Below are positions 9,801 through 24,800 of a DNA stretch of 64,000 bases, one piece after another (within the stretch, counting starts at the first letter, position 1; every line of letters starts with the position of its first letter). The DNA comes from Anolis sagrei. Its lineage: Eukaryota > Chordata > Lepidosauria > Squamata > Anolidae. The stretch lies in contig NC_090021.1 of the NCBI RefSeq assembly GCF_037176765.1, positions 31,922,229-31,986,228 on the forward strand. The letters run 5' to 3'. The translations under genes and the position numbers were made by a program. The notes under the pieces are model-generated. The model saw only the letters and a program-made list of their open reading frames with translations. It had not been told where the DNA came from and ran no database searches.

Positions 9801-12800
9801 TGTTTTTATATATTTAAAAACATTGCAAAATAATGGTTCCCTGTTTGGAAAATTTTTGGCTACCTGGAGTGTGAAGGGGAAGTCGTATTTTGTTTTTCCA
9901 GTGTGTATGAGGTGGGTGGGGGAATAATTTCTTTATTTCTTCTTTGTTTCTTTCTGTTTATATTTACTCAAAGACTGAAGGGTTTGAGGCTTTCAGAATA
10001 GCAGATTTGCCTGCTATATTACTTTAAAATTTGGTTGGTTGTGATGCTTTAAGAACATATTCACCATAGTGATTTTGTTGAAAGATCATATTTTTGGTAC
10101 TGACAGAAAAGGCATTCCTCCCCTCCTAATGATGCATTTATATTTCCTTCCATTGCAGATGTAGGAATGAGGGTTGGAGCAGACTATCAAGCTCGTATCC
10201 CAGACTTTGATCCTGGTAAATCTGTTTTTAAATATATATATTTATATCCTAATATCTTTTGATTTTTTTTAAAAAATGATAGTTTATTGCATGTTGTTAT
10301 TATTATAGGAATGTGAATGTACCATATTCAGTAGGATTTATGTGTGTCTGTGAGTGTTTGCACATGAGTGCCTATAAGGGCAGAGGGAACTTGCATTTGT
10401 GAAGGTTAAAGGTGTGAGATTTTCTTTTTCTCCCCTCCTTGCTTTATATGCTTATTCATAGTCATTAAAGCTTTACAGGGCAAGCATTTGTTCTAGGCAA
10501 GCTGGAAGAAATAGGCCTCATATTTAAGAAGGAAGCACTTACATTTCAGGTAGAAAAAATGAAGGTGTAAAAATGTAATGCACTCACATCTGTATGGTAA
10601 CTACAGTAATTTGGATGGGATATAGTCAGGATGTAATTTTAATTTTATTTTTTTTGCATAGTCAGGATTTTTCAATACATTTAAATTTTGTCTATCTGAT
10701 CTTTATTGTATAGTTCATGATGCATCTGTGGTGAATGTACATACATAATAGAATTCCTGGACTCTTACTTGTCAGTCTGGATTTGTATGTACATACCAGG
10801 ACATTAATTTTATCCCCAAACATTCATATTTTTAGCTGTGGCTACAAGAAAGCATTATTGGCTCTCTTATTCTCTGTTGAGTAAAGGGAACTATTACAGT
10901 CAAAATACTGTTCCTTCTCTCTGTATTAAATTTTACTCTGTAGACCTGATTGTTCTCTTGGTAAGAGGGGACACTGAGCAAATTCTGTTGTTCCATCATG
11001 ATGAACAAACTCCCAACAGCTTTATTTTCTGTGTTTTTGTGGATAATCTGGAGCTGTCCGGCTTCTTCACCTATGTTCTTCCCCTTTGTCCAGTGACACA
11101 AATATTTTGGCGGCATGATCCATGTTTATACAGGGAGTTCATCAACGAGATTGATAATGGATGCAGAATGACATACTATATCATAATGCTTCTTGGCAAG
11201 GGATTGGACTGGATGGCCCACAATGTCTCTTCCAACTTTATGTTCTGGAACCTCTTGAGAGACAGTTATTTGGGAAAACAGTCTGTGCATAACATATAGC
11301 TACAAAGAAGGGCAACATTTTTTATAGTTTCGCATCCTTCTGGATAGGAATTACTTCTTCTCTAGCATTCTTCTAGCACCATGAAAGAGTATTCATTTCA
11401 AAAATTAACATTATACCATACTTTTCACTGGTTTTCTGTTAAGAACAGACCATCTGAAAAGTAATCTACAGTACCACTTCCACCACTTAAAAAAAAATCC
11501 GGTCTTTAATTTTTAAGAGCTGCTGTTTTGAGCTTCTTGCTCTAATGTGGTTAACATCTCTGAAGAAATAATAATTGATTTGATGGCCTTTGACTATTAG
11601 TCAACAAAATCAAAAGGAAAGGATCTCAATCTAATATGTATCAACCTCTGCCCCCATCCACACAGACACACACACACAACAGATATCAAATATATCCTGT
11701 CCTGACCAAATATCTGATCTAGGCATCTATATTGGTGTCTGGCCAAAAATTAGACATTTTGATACTTCTCTGTTATCTTTTGATTTGACACAATGGGCCC
11801 TTTTTATTAGCAGAGTAATATCTTGAAACATTCTAGTAGCTATCGTGCTTGAAGCAGACAGAAGTTTGTAATACTTCTTAGCTTTAGCCATGTTGGACTG
11901 AATTAGCACCCTAAGTTATTTTATCCATCTTCCCTTTTTATTTAGCCTGTATACTCATCATAAGATTAGTCAGAAAAATCAAGCCAAAATTATGAATTTT
12001 GTTATGACACATGGGTAAGTGAAGTGTCATTCCATGAAGAGGGGAGCACCAATGCAGCCCTCCTCTTCCATGAACGGACAAATCTCTTGCCTTTTGCCAC
12101 TCTACTCATAGAAGGTGATGGTACTCTCATTGAACCAGGTCTTTTGCAGTGAGGATGTGATTGCTTTTATGATTAAAATTTTTAGACTTATACAAGAGTA
12201 CATGATCATTAGCAGCTCAGTTCATGATAATAGGATGATTTGCACTATATGCATTTACTATCTCTTAATTGTTCTTTGTACTGCATTTGGGGAAAATATG
12301 TGTTAAATTTCTTTCCTTTAAATAAAACATGTTATGAAGATATCTCACATAATAGCGTATTTCTTAATGTTGAGGAAAGCTAATGGTAGTTCTCCCCCCT
12401 CCCCAAAAGTAAGGTGAATATGTACAAAGATAAGAATATCACATTTTTTTCACAGTATGTTTGGTTTCTAGTCTTACTTTTGTCTATTTGTAGATCTTTT
12501 CCTATCCTAATTTGCATGTACTCCATGCAGTTTTGAATAGTGTGTGTATAAATGCTTTATGGGTACCCACAACCCTCACATGAAGATGTGAGGGTTGTGC
12601 AGTGATGTCCCTTTTATTAAAAAAAAATGCTGGTTGCAGCATATCTTGTTAATTACATTTGCAGGGCTAAATAGGTTTAACCACAATTACAAAACATGTT
12701 TTGTTTATTACTGAGGAATGAAGTGTAACTATTTTAGTACCCTAGCATATGCAGATTGTTCAGTGTGCTATACTTTCACTGTCATGAGAGCAGAGTCGAT

Positions 12801-15800
12801 CCTCAAGACACATTTTCTTGATATAGATGAGAATGAACTGCATTTTTTTCTAAGTAGGAGGCCTCAGCACATAGGAGTAGCTCAGCTGAATTAAGGTTGC
12901 TTACCATTGGAAAGTAAAGCTGCTGTTCTCACAGTGTCACCCATTATCGCTAAAATAGATCTTTATGATATTCAATCATGTACTACTTGAACATGCCTGA
13001 ATATCATAAATATCACACAATCTGCCTCAGCCTTGACTTTTCATGTCTGAGAAGATATAGAGTGATTCTGCTTTAATACACGAAAGTAAAGATCAGCGAA
13101 CTGGATGTTGTTGTTCCTGTATGTGCCTATTTTAATGTCTGTCAGTTAAGTTCTCTAAAACATTAAACAAATTATTTTTCCTAGGAGCTACAAAATACAC
13201 AGATAAAGACAATGGAGGAATGCTTGTATGGTCTCCATATCATAGTATTTCTGATGCCAAATGTAAGTTATTTACAATGAATTAAGTAAAATTCTAGAAA
13301 CTGCTGTCTATGATAACTTAGTTACATATTAAGAGTTATTGCATACAAAATACTTGAGCTAGACAATGTGTTGCTCTCTTAATTCCATCAGCTCGAGCTA
13401 TCATGGACATGATGGGAGGTGTGGCCTAGCAGTCTGCCATGCCATTAATACTATCCCTGTATTAATGTGAAATATATATGTGGTTCATAACAGAATGCTT
13501 GCTTATGTCTGCAGGTTTTGGCTCAAATGTGAACATGCATATTATAAGTGAGCTGTGAAAAGTCAAACAAAAATGAATTATTGCATACCACAATCTGTGC
13601 ATGGATTTCATTTAGTTTTCTATATGACATTTGATAGCAGGATTATTATACATATATATAATAACTTTTTAAGGCTTTATACAGTTACTTAGTGTTTCCT
13701 GAAGTTGCTGTGAAAAGATCTAGAAAAGTTACTAGTAAAGATCTAGCTGTCTGTCTGTTTTTAAATAATTTACAGTACTTCCCATGTTTTTTAATTCTCT
13801 GGGCCCAAGGCCCCTGTGTACAAGTTTTGGCATGCATTTAGTGCCACTATATCTAGTTGCTTCACTTGAACTAATAAATCTAATTCTATACAGGATAACA
13901 ACCTTGGTCCAAAAACATTTTTTTCTCAAGGATCTTTAGAATGTCAGGATTTTGTTCTTTTCAGTTATCATTATTTACATCATTGCAGAATATGTTACAG
14001 TAGATGAATATAGATGTCTTAGATTATTCAGTAGTAGTTTATTTGTGAAATGAGATTGATGTGCTGCCTGGCAAAGGGCATCAATTATCCTAAATCAGTT
14101 GTCTTCTATAAGTCTGTGGGAACATTAACTTTGGCATTCTTTTTGTTACACAGTGGATGAATACATTGCAATAGCAAAAGAAAAACATGGCTATAATGTG
14201 GAACAGGTAAGAGTTCAATAAAGTAGTAGAAAACACTTGTTTACATCCTACCATTTTTTATCCAAAGGGTGCCCAAAGTAGTCTGCAGTGTAGTAAAATT
14301 ATATATCAATATTAAAATAATTAGATGAATTACTTATTTTAATAATTCGTTGATAAAAGCACAGAGCCAAGTCAATACCTATTATCTTTAAAAGTCTCCT
14401 AAAAAGAGTAGTATTTGTAAGGAAAGAGGAACTGAGACTTCTTAGAACAGGAGCAGCCACAGCAGATTGGAGGAGGGCAAATGTAGTCCCTATCTTCAAG
14501 AGAGGAAAAAAGGACAACCCAAACACTTACGTTGATACCAGGCAAGATTCTGGAAAAGATCATTAAGAAAGTGGTCTGCAAACACTTAGAAAGGAATACG
14601 GTCATTGCAAATAGGCAACACAGATTTATCAAAAACAAGTAATGCCAGACTAATCTGATCTCTTTTTTCAATAGAGTTACAAGCTGAGTAGATGTAGGGA
14701 ATGCCATGGATGTAGTGTATCTGGATTTCAGTAAGGACTTTGACAAGGTCCCCCATGACCTTCTGGCAAACAAGCTAGTCAAATATCGGCGAGGCAAAAC
14801 TACGGTGAAGTGGATCTGTAATTGGTTAATAAAGCGTGCTCACCAGTGCTTCCTCTTCATCCTGGAAAGAAGTGATGAGTGGAGTGCCGCAGGGTCCCAT
14901 CCTGGGACTGGTCCTGTTCAACATATTTATTAATGACTTAGATGAAGGGTTAGAAGGCATGATCATCAAGTTTGCAGACGACACCAAATTGGGAGGGATA
15001 GCCAATACTCCAGAGAACAGGAGCAGAATTCAAAGCAAACTTAACAGATTAGAGAGATGGGGCAAGAGTAACAAAATGAAGTTCAACAGGGACAAATGCA
15101 AGATACTCTACTTAGGCAGAAAAAATGAAATGCAAAGATACAGAATGAGGGACGCCTGGCTCGAGAGCAGTATGTGTGAAAAAGATCTTGGAGTCCTCAT
15201 GGACAACAAGTTAAACATGAGCCAACAATGTAAGCCGCTCTGAGCCCCAGGGGAGTGGCGGCATATAAGTTTGAATAATATAAATAAATAAATAAATAAA
15301 TGTGATGTGGCGGCTAAAAAGCCAATGGGATTTTGGCCTGCATAAATAGGAGTATAGTGTTTAGATCCAGGGAATTAATGTTAACTCTCTATTCTGCCTT
15401 GGTCAGGCCACACCTGGAATACTGTGTCCAATTCTGGGCTCCACAATTGAAGGGAGATGTTGACAAGCTGGAAGGTGTCCAGAGGAGGGCAACTAAAATG
15501 ATCAAGGGTCTGGAGAACAAGCCCCATCTGGATCAACTTAAAAGAGTTGAGCCTATTTAGCCTGAAGAAGGGAAAACTGACAGGAGACATGATGGCCATG
15601 TATAAATATGTGAGGGGGAGTTTTAGGGAGGAAGGAGCAAGCTTGTTTTCTTCTGCCCCAGAGACTAGGCTTGAAACAATGGCTTCAAACTACAGGAAAG
15701 GAGATTCCACCGGAACATGAAGAAGAATTTCCTGACTGTGAGAGCTGTTCAGCAGTGGAAATGTGCCCCGACATGTGGTGGGGGTTCCTTCTTTGAAGGC

Positions 15801-18800
15801 TCTTAAGCAAAGACTGGATGGCCATTTGTCCGGGGTGCTTTGAAGGCAATTTTCCTGCTCCTTGACAGGGGTTTGGACTGGATGGCCCACGTGGTCTCTT
15901 CCAACTCTATGATTCTATGATTCTAATTGGCCTGTTTTATAGGCAGAATTCAAGATTAAGGGCATCAAGTGGCATCTGACTTATTCCAGAAGCAGCTGAA
16001 GAAGTTATAGAAATTTGGGTGAGGAGCTTGATACAATAATAAGTTGTCCTAGGTTACTTCAGCCCCAGATCGTTTTGGATTTTATATATCTAAATCAGCT
16101 CTTTGAATTTCATGTAGAAGACAGTGTGGGAACCAGTACAGTTATTTTCACATGGATTTTTTTCCCTGTCTAGTGCTAATGCCTACACTAATCAACATCC
16201 TGCTGGTAATGTTTCCTAAAGAGAAGCGATTGAGTCTTTGGATGGAGATAGTAAAATAGGGCAATATCTTATTTTGAATGATGTTAATAATAACATTATG
16301 AGGGGTGGTAAATATAAAGTGAGTGCAATGTAAATATAATGGAAAAATGGCCTAAACGATAGTTGCTTTTGAGAAATATATGTACTGTAACTGTGCATCT
16401 TCCAGTGTATATAGAACTGTAATAACCTTATAAGGTGTATCACAATAAAAATGTGATATTCTTTTTAAACTATTTAAGGCACTTGGTATGTTATTCTGGC
16501 ATAAGCACAACATTGAGAAGTCCCTTGCAGATCTCCCAAATTTTACCCCTTTTCCGGATGAGTGGACAGTTGAAGATAAAGTCCTTTTTGAACAAGCCTT
16601 CAGTTTCCATGGGAAAAGCTTTCACAGAATCCAACAAATGGTAACAAAATATTTGTATTACTGTTGCTTTGCTTCAGCTAATCACTAAGTAGACAGGTGT
16701 GTTGCAGTAACATTATTTCTACTCCTATAGCGCTAACATGAAAGTTTTGCTTCTTCATTAACACTTTGCATGTACACATGTGGGAAACAGCTTTAGGAGA
16801 CTCAGCAATAAAAAGAAGCAAGAGAAAGTGTTCAAACTCCATCCCTCACTAAAGAGGTGTTTTTGGTATGATGTGCATCTTCCTATTCACTCTATTTTTA
16901 TAGGAGCAGCATTTTTAATCTATTTTGAATAATGAAATTACTTCACTGTGTTATTCTTTTGAGTGATGTAATAGCTGTGTCTGAAACAGATATTATAAAG
17001 TTTGGTTTTGTATCTTCGATAATTTTGTCCTCCCCTATTTTCCTATTCTTGTGCTCCTTGGTATGTGCATTTTTGTTTATTTATTGGAAAAAGCATTTAT
17101 AATTTGAAATAAATTCTGACAACAGTAATGCTTTTAAAATGAATTTTGTATGTTCTAAAATAACTTTTATTTGTACTAGAAAGGGCACGATTAATATAAT
17201 TTGAACACATTTTAATTTCAGATCAGCCAGTCACTTTGTTTATATGCCACCTTTCCCTCAAAAGTGAGATTCCAGGTGGCTTTGTATTTTTTCTGATCTT
17301 TTTTAAAGCTTTGCAATATTGTTCTATTTTTTTTTAAGTTAGGGCTCCAGTTTTTTTAAAAGAAGCCTTTATGGTCTTGTTCTAGGAGACTAAATCTTTG
17401 ATACACTTCATTATAAACTGAGAAAATACTAAAGTTCTACCATATTTCATTCATAGAATTTATAACCAGTGTCTACATATTGTTTTGGAATGCTTTAGCT
17501 TCCAGACAAGACTATTGCCAGCCTAGTAAAATATTACTACTCCTGGAAGAAAACCCGTTCTAGGACAAGTTTAATGGACCGCCAGGCTAGGAAATTGGCT
17601 AATAGAAATAATCAAGGTGACAGGTAAGAAACACTGTATCTTCTTTAAAATACTGGTTTGTGGATACATAGAAACTCCTGTGTCTGTTTACTTTTTCTTT
17701 TGCTCTGATTATTATTCTGTGTTGTTAGATTCCTGCTACTTCTAGATTAGTAGCAGATTGTTGGTACATTAGAAAGAAGCCTTACACTTCATCAGTTAGA
17801 TTTAGCAAAATTATAGAAACAGTCAATTTTGTAAGCTTTTCCTATTGATAACAGTATGCACACACTCTCACACACACAAAGACTCTCCAGATACAGCATG
17901 TAGAAACTGAAGGAATCTCTGTCTCTATCTCTCACGAAACATACACATAAAAACACACTACATTAACTGTACAAAATAGATGGACTGAAGATTCTGGACT
18001 TCTGAAGAAAGGGGAGGAATCTTTGAAATGTTATAACTAGTGTTATCATAATGATGTCCTGTTGGCTCAGGGGAAAAAAACTTCTGGGTTGCTGTGAGTT
18101 TTCCGGGCTGTATGACCATGTTCCAGAAGCATTCTCTCCTGACGTTTCATCCACATCTGTGGCAGGAATCCCCAGAGGTTGTGATGTCTGTTGGAAACTA
18201 AGAAATGGGTTTATATATCTGTGGAATGTACATGGTAACCTCACAACTTCTGAGGATGCCTGCCATAGATGTGGGCAAAACATTAGAAGAAAATGCTTCA
18301 GCAACATGGCCATACAACCTGGAAAACTCACAGCAACCCAGTGATTCTGGCCATGATAGTCTTCGACAACATAAAAAACATATGTGTAGAAATATTTCAA
18401 GGTGATTCACATTATAGCTTATTTGAATACACCCATACATAGTGGTTGACAGCTTCTCCACAGTATGTTTATGCACAGTTGCCTCTATTTATAGTGGTGG
18501 AATATGATGACCAATATTTCTGTTTCCAAGCTATTACTACCCTTTTTAATCGAATTGGGACTTCTGAACCTCTTCTCATTCCAGGCTCATAGTGTAGAAA
18601 CAAAAAAGCTGCAATTAAAGAATTTGGATGGCAGAAGTTCTTGTTCTTTTCCCTAAACCCTTTTGCTGAATATGATTGTGTAGAGGCAAATAGCCATCCC
18701 CTATCATGTTTATTGGATTAGTCTGGGAATGAGTCAAGGCTAATAATTAAAGGTCTCAACCGGCATGCAACCTATGGGAGCCCTAAGTGCGGCCTTTGGG

Positions 18801-21800
18801 AATTCCTCTAGAAACTCCTCAAACTCACAAGATCTCACCAAAAAAAGATTTTTTTAAGTGGACTGGCTTGGGGGGGGGGGATTAGTTAATTAAAATAAAT
18901 ATTTATTAAAGGCAATGTTTGAATACATCTTGAATATGGGTATGTTGTCATTTCTTTTATTTGCAATTAAATTTGATACCCATACTATTCATATATAGAA
19001 TTCTAATGTTTCTTGAATTAATGTTTAAAAAATCATTAAATGGGTTGATTTTGTAAGAGTCTGTTTCTCTTTTTGCTAGTTGCATATTAGTTGTGAGTTG
19101 TTAGTATGAAAAATATACAAAAAAGGCAATAGTTACTTTTGCAGTCAAGCATTAAAAGTGAGGAAAGCTCACTAATCTATTTCTGTCTTCAGTGATGATG
19201 ATGTGGAAGAATCACATCCAATGGATGGAAATGATAGTGATTATGACCCCAAGAAGGAAACAAAAAAAGAGGTAATGAACACTTAAAATAAACTACCCAC
19301 ATTATTTGCTTTTTCCCCCCAGTCGTTGACCCACTCATCTCCAGACTGCCCCTTTTCTAGCCAAAAATGGAACTGGATAAATTACCTTTCCTGATGCAGA
19401 GACTCCCTGTACTGTTTACCTTTTTCAGAACACATTTTTAAAAAAGTAATGATCACTCCTTCATTGGTACTGTTAATTTTGCTTGGAGTTTTTGGCTGCC
19501 CTTCATGGGGTCCTAAGATCAGAAAACTGTCCCCTAGAAATTTTGCATTTGCCTACTCTTTGGTTGCAGTGATGGAGGTTAATGGGGGAAATTATGAGGT
19601 TGGAACTTGGAAGAACTAAGGAAACTTGGAGTACTATCAAGCCATCTTTCTTGTTTCTAAGATTTTTGCCAGGAATTCCTTATCCATCTTTGTTTCTACT
19701 TAGATTTTTCAGAGGTAAACTACATGGTGTGTTTTAACCTCTGCATAAACTATCTGAGCACAGTGCAGATAAGGTTCCTAAGTATGTACTGATTTTTTAA
19801 AAAGAAAAGCTTAGAAGCATACTACATTTTAATGTCTTGTGTATTTTAACTCCCAGTTGTCTTTGCTTATGAGAAAAATCTAGCAGAAGAATAGTCATGT
19901 TCTTTTTTGATGTGTCAGTAGCCACTCCCAGTCGTTAGAACTGTCTGACTTCACTGCCTAGCTGAGATATGAGAAACCTGCAGTTCTCCAGAGGTTTATA
20001 AATTACTTTCAACCTCACAAAAAGTGAGAGTAATCGCTCTCACTGCTTGTCAGGTTGAAATTTGACTAAAATTGTAGTCCCAATAACATCTGAGGTTCTA
20101 TAGGTTTGTTATATTTAGCTTAGGCCAATCCCACCTTAACCCCATCTGACACATACATTAAGAGGGACTCTGAACACAGATGTAGAAGGTTAGTGTACAA
20201 CTTTAAGATTTAAGCTAAATTCATACTAAATTCTAATGTTTCTTTTTGAGCTGCAAGAACTAATACCCCTTTTATTGAATTTATTTACATCTCTGGTGTT
20301 TAATTTTTTTAAAATTTTGAACACTTTAGGGAACTAATGAACAACCTGTTCAAACTAGCAAAATCGGATTGGGCAGAAGAGAATATCAGAGTTTACAACA
20401 TCGTCATCACTCCCAGCGTTCTAAATGTCGTCCTCCCAAAGGCATGTACTTAACGCAAGAAGACGTAGTAGCAGTTTCTTGTAGCCCCAATGCAGCAAAT
20501 ACACTTCTTAGGCAGTTGGATATGGAATTAATATCGCTGAAGCGTCAGGTATTTCAATCAGGTGTTTTTTTTCTTACCTGTTTTTAGATTTCTGGCTATT
20601 TCTGTGTGCTTTGTTCAGTAATATGGATAAGCTGAAACAATTCCATTAAAGTGTGATTGTAGGTTAAACTTTGGCTAATGTGTGCAATCCTTGTTACTAA
20701 AAGTAACAAAAACAGTCCTAAAGCACTTCTGGAATGGTGTAAGCTGAGAACTTAGCAAGGTTTTCCTGAGAGTTTCTAGATTTATATTAGTACCCGTTTT
20801 GAAATAGGAATGAATGTATCTCCGTGTTGTTTTAAAGCTTTTTTTGTTGAATTCTAGCTTTTGATTGTTTTTGACAGTCCCTTGGAATTAATAGGAAGAG
20901 AGCATTTACAATATAGTTAACACATACAATTTTATCGTGAGATTGGGAGGCAGCCCTGAGTACTAGTTCTATTTCTGAAGTTTTACCATTACATTTATAA
21001 TTTCAGCCCTGTAGCAGTTATTTATTTATTTACTTTATTCCTATCCTGCCTTCCTCCCCATAAGGACTCAAGGCAGCTAGTTATTTATTTGTAATTTCCA
21101 GATCTATTGCAGTTACTAATCAAAATAGCACAGGCATGCTAAAAATCACAAGGCACTAAGATGGAGGTAGAGGTTCTAATTCCATAGCCAGTAATGACCA
21201 AATTCACAGAAGAGATGGTTAGTGTCCAAAATACCTTTCCTAGCTAAGACAAGTGGCCCAGATTTTCAGTTTTGCAGGATACATGGTTTGCATACAGTCC
21301 TCTGGTCTCCTGAATCTCTAAGTGTCTTCCATTGCCATTGCCCAGACACAGTGACAAGAAAAACAGCACTCTCATTTTAAAAACATTGTCTTGTTTTTAA
21401 GTAGGGCATGCTTTTTCCATGCCGTTTGTTTCCAAGTAGATTTACACTTCTCTGAACATGAATCTATTTGTAAACAAGGTATGCGTGGATTTCACATCAT
21501 CTTTAAAAGAAGAAACAGCATAGTTCAAGAGAAAGTGCTCCTTATCTCACTGCTGCAATGCCAATTTGCAAGTCAAAAGTTAGTATTACAGTGATCCTGC
21601 TTTTAGGTTTAGGATGGGAATGCCACCCCAGACTTGCAAAAGCTGCCTGCCTCTGGATAAGTATATGAAAATTTTGCCTCCACCTTCCAACCCAAATCAC
21701 TAAATCTCTTGTAAGCGTTTGCCAAGGTGCTAGTAATTATATTTCTTCTTTGTAGTCTCTGTGATTTACACATAGCAGGCCTTCTGAAGTTTGGAAGCTT

Positions 21801-24800
21801 CTGCACCTGCATATTGACAGTAACCCTGCACACTAGGTCACATATGTATAAGCCATGTGTCTTATCGTTAGGAAGCTTCAGTGTTTTGTCATTTGGTATT
21901 CATGGATTCATTCTTTCAATTCTGAGGGCTTGTGGCCCCAAAGACCTTTCTTTGAGATGTGTCTAAACTGTGGCGCGAAGATCCCACTTTCTGACCATCA
22001 GTGTATTGCCTCCTCTGCTCAGTTGTAGACAACACAGTTAATTTGTGCCCTTTTGCAAGACTTTTGCACCGTATGTGAGGCATAACAGGACTTCCTATCT
22101 TAAGGCTCTTGGGAAATTACCTTCCAGACTGGCCCACTTAATATGGTTTCATAAGTTATCTGCTTATACCCATCTTTGGCCATGGAGTCACAGCCAAATT
22201 ACTTGGTGAACCAGACCACTTTGACCCCTCTTCAAGCCTCCTTGAAGGACAAATAAGTGCTATTGGTTCTGGTACCAAATGGGCCCTATGCCCTCCCCTC
22301 ATGCTATCTCTTCTCCATGCATGCAGACGTAGAACCGAGTTTCAGTGGGAATGCTTGGATTAAATATGTGTGAATGAAGGGGCAGGTGGGGGAGTGTCAA
22401 AATGCAACTCTAGAAGCTTCCAGAGGTGCAGAATGACTGTCAGACTTCACAGTGATGACTCATAGAGCCATAGTTACAGACAACCTTTTCTTGTGCATAG
22501 TCTGTGGAAGCAGATGGATATTCGACTTGCACAGGCAGAGTTGATCTCTTCAGAAGTGTTCTCTCACCTCAGAGAGTTTGGTTTGTCTTACCAGCCAGTC
22601 ACTTAATATATATCATTTTTAAAGCTAATTTTTATTCCTAATTTCTTGTTTCTTGTTCAAGGTTCAGAATGCTAAACAAGTTAATAGTGCACTTAAGCAG
22701 AAAATTGAAGGTGGGATAGAAGAATTCAAACCTCTTGAGGTAAGTAAATGGGAAATGCAGGTGAATTTTTAGAAGCTTTCTGTGTGGTGGAAGCAAAGTT
22801 GCCTACTGTTTATCATGACATTGTAATACATTCCAAAGTTATTCTAACCTGTAGTGTCTTTCAGCAATATTAAAGTTAATATGAATTTTACCAGGACCAG
22901 AATATATGCTATTTGAAGTTTAAATATATTGCTTTTATACTTTGTAGCCTCAATTAACAATATTGGGCATAAATAGTTTAGCTATTTATTGTGTTTTATA
23001 CTTTGTGAGGCATTGACTTTTGCCTTTTACTTGTTGTGGGCCACTTTGAGTCCCCCTTGGGGTAGAGTAAAGCAGTATACAAATGAAATTGATTAATTAA
23101 TAACAAATAAATAAATGATGTGAGGAATGCCAAAGCAAAATTTAGTCACTTTCATAAGAAGGCAAGTAATCTAGACATGACGTATAACAAGATTAATTTT
23201 AGACCTTTGGAAAGGATTACTTCCATTCATTCTCTTGCTTGTGATTGCAGTGATTAACTCCACATTAAAATTCCAAGTATGCATGCCAGTCCCTGTGAGA
23301 GAAGCTAATTCTTTTCAGTATTGAAATACAGTCAGTCCCCAAGTTGCAAACATCCAACCTACATATGACTCCTAGTTACAAATTGGGATGAGACAACAGG
23401 TAGTGAGAGGAAGTCTACCCCTCAGAAGGGAAATTGCCTCCTGTAAGAGTTATCATGGAGAAAAGGGGTCTCCACTGAAGCTTTAGCATCAATCTTTATT
23501 TCCAATGAAGACAATCTTATATTTTTGCATCAATAATGTACTCATTATAATCTATTTCTGTTCCTGACTAATATCTCTCACCAGTTCCTTTTGAAAAGAA
23601 AGCTGCTGTGTTATACAATACAAATTCTAATTAGAATTGAAACTTGGTGGTTTTGGCTTAAATTTTCTATTGTAGTTCTCAGAAAGGTTGATCTTTTCTT
23701 TTTGTCTATCTGTCTTTCTTAATAGTCAAATCAAAAAATCAATGCTCGTTGGACAACAGAAGAACAGCTTCTTGCAGTTCAAGGTACATTAGCATTTTTA
23801 TTTTTTCCTAGCTAGAGTGTTTTAAAAAGCTAAATAATACTTAAAGAATTGATATGTTGCCATCTTTTCTGTTTAGAACAGTGGTTCTCAACCTGTGGGT
23901 CCTCAGGTGTTTTGGCCTAGAAATCCCAGCCAGTTTACCAGCTGTTAGGATTTCTGGGAGTTGAAGGCCAAAACGTTTGGGGACCCACAGGTCGAGAACC
24001 ACTGGTTTAGAAGAACATTATATCTAGATCATAACATGACAACTTTCAAAGAGCAATGCAAAGAATGCTGTCTACTCTGTGATTTATAAAAATAATTAAT
24101 ACCAATGGATAGGCATACCAGAGGGAAAAATACAAACATAGGAATCATCTCTAAAAATACAGTCTGCACTCCACATTCTCTGGAGTTAAGGGCATAAAGA
24201 AATTTGAATAAAGAAATTTGTTAATATTTTTTCCACTGACAGAACACCTCTATAGGAATTTGTGTGTCTTCCAGCATGGCTGTATTGTCAACATCCACTG
24301 AATGCTATAGAGGTCTTCTCCCTAGAATTTTTTACATCCTTCAGCTTGACAGGAGGAAGCTAACCCTAGAGTCCCAGTGGAGGACCGAGAGTCCTAGAGA
24401 GAATATTTTTAATCAAATCCTTCAGTGATAAAAGTAAAAACTGGAAGTGTGTATGTTTGTGCATATGAATGGGAATAAAATGGGCTGTCGCAGAAAATAT
24501 CTTACAGTCCCAGTGATTCCGGTCATGAAAGCCTTCAACAACACATATGTAATATTTGCTAGTGCCAGTGTTACTACTTTGTTCACTGAGATTGCAAAAA
24601 TGGCCACTGTGCATTCCTCATTGTATAATAGGACAATCAGCAGGCACAGTGGCAAATTCAGTCAATTGCACAATATTAAGGTTTTGTATGTCCCGACCAG
24701 AAGGAAAGGTGAGAAAAAGAAGACACAAATAGAGAGAGAAGTGAGACACAGAGGAACTCGTATGTTGCATGTAACCAGCCATGGTTAACCTGGCTCCAGC

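Larger units (their letters stand above)
10216..13184. other. RCOR3 intron 2
   Basis: AT-rich; holds a CR1 3' fragment (11189-11250) and a perfect short hairpin (12568-12599). Nothing else identified. Confidence 0.5.

Noticed and set aside
23879-24004. MicroRNA-like hairpin
   Set aside because: Its termini and exact 8-bp duplication identify a hAT MITE.
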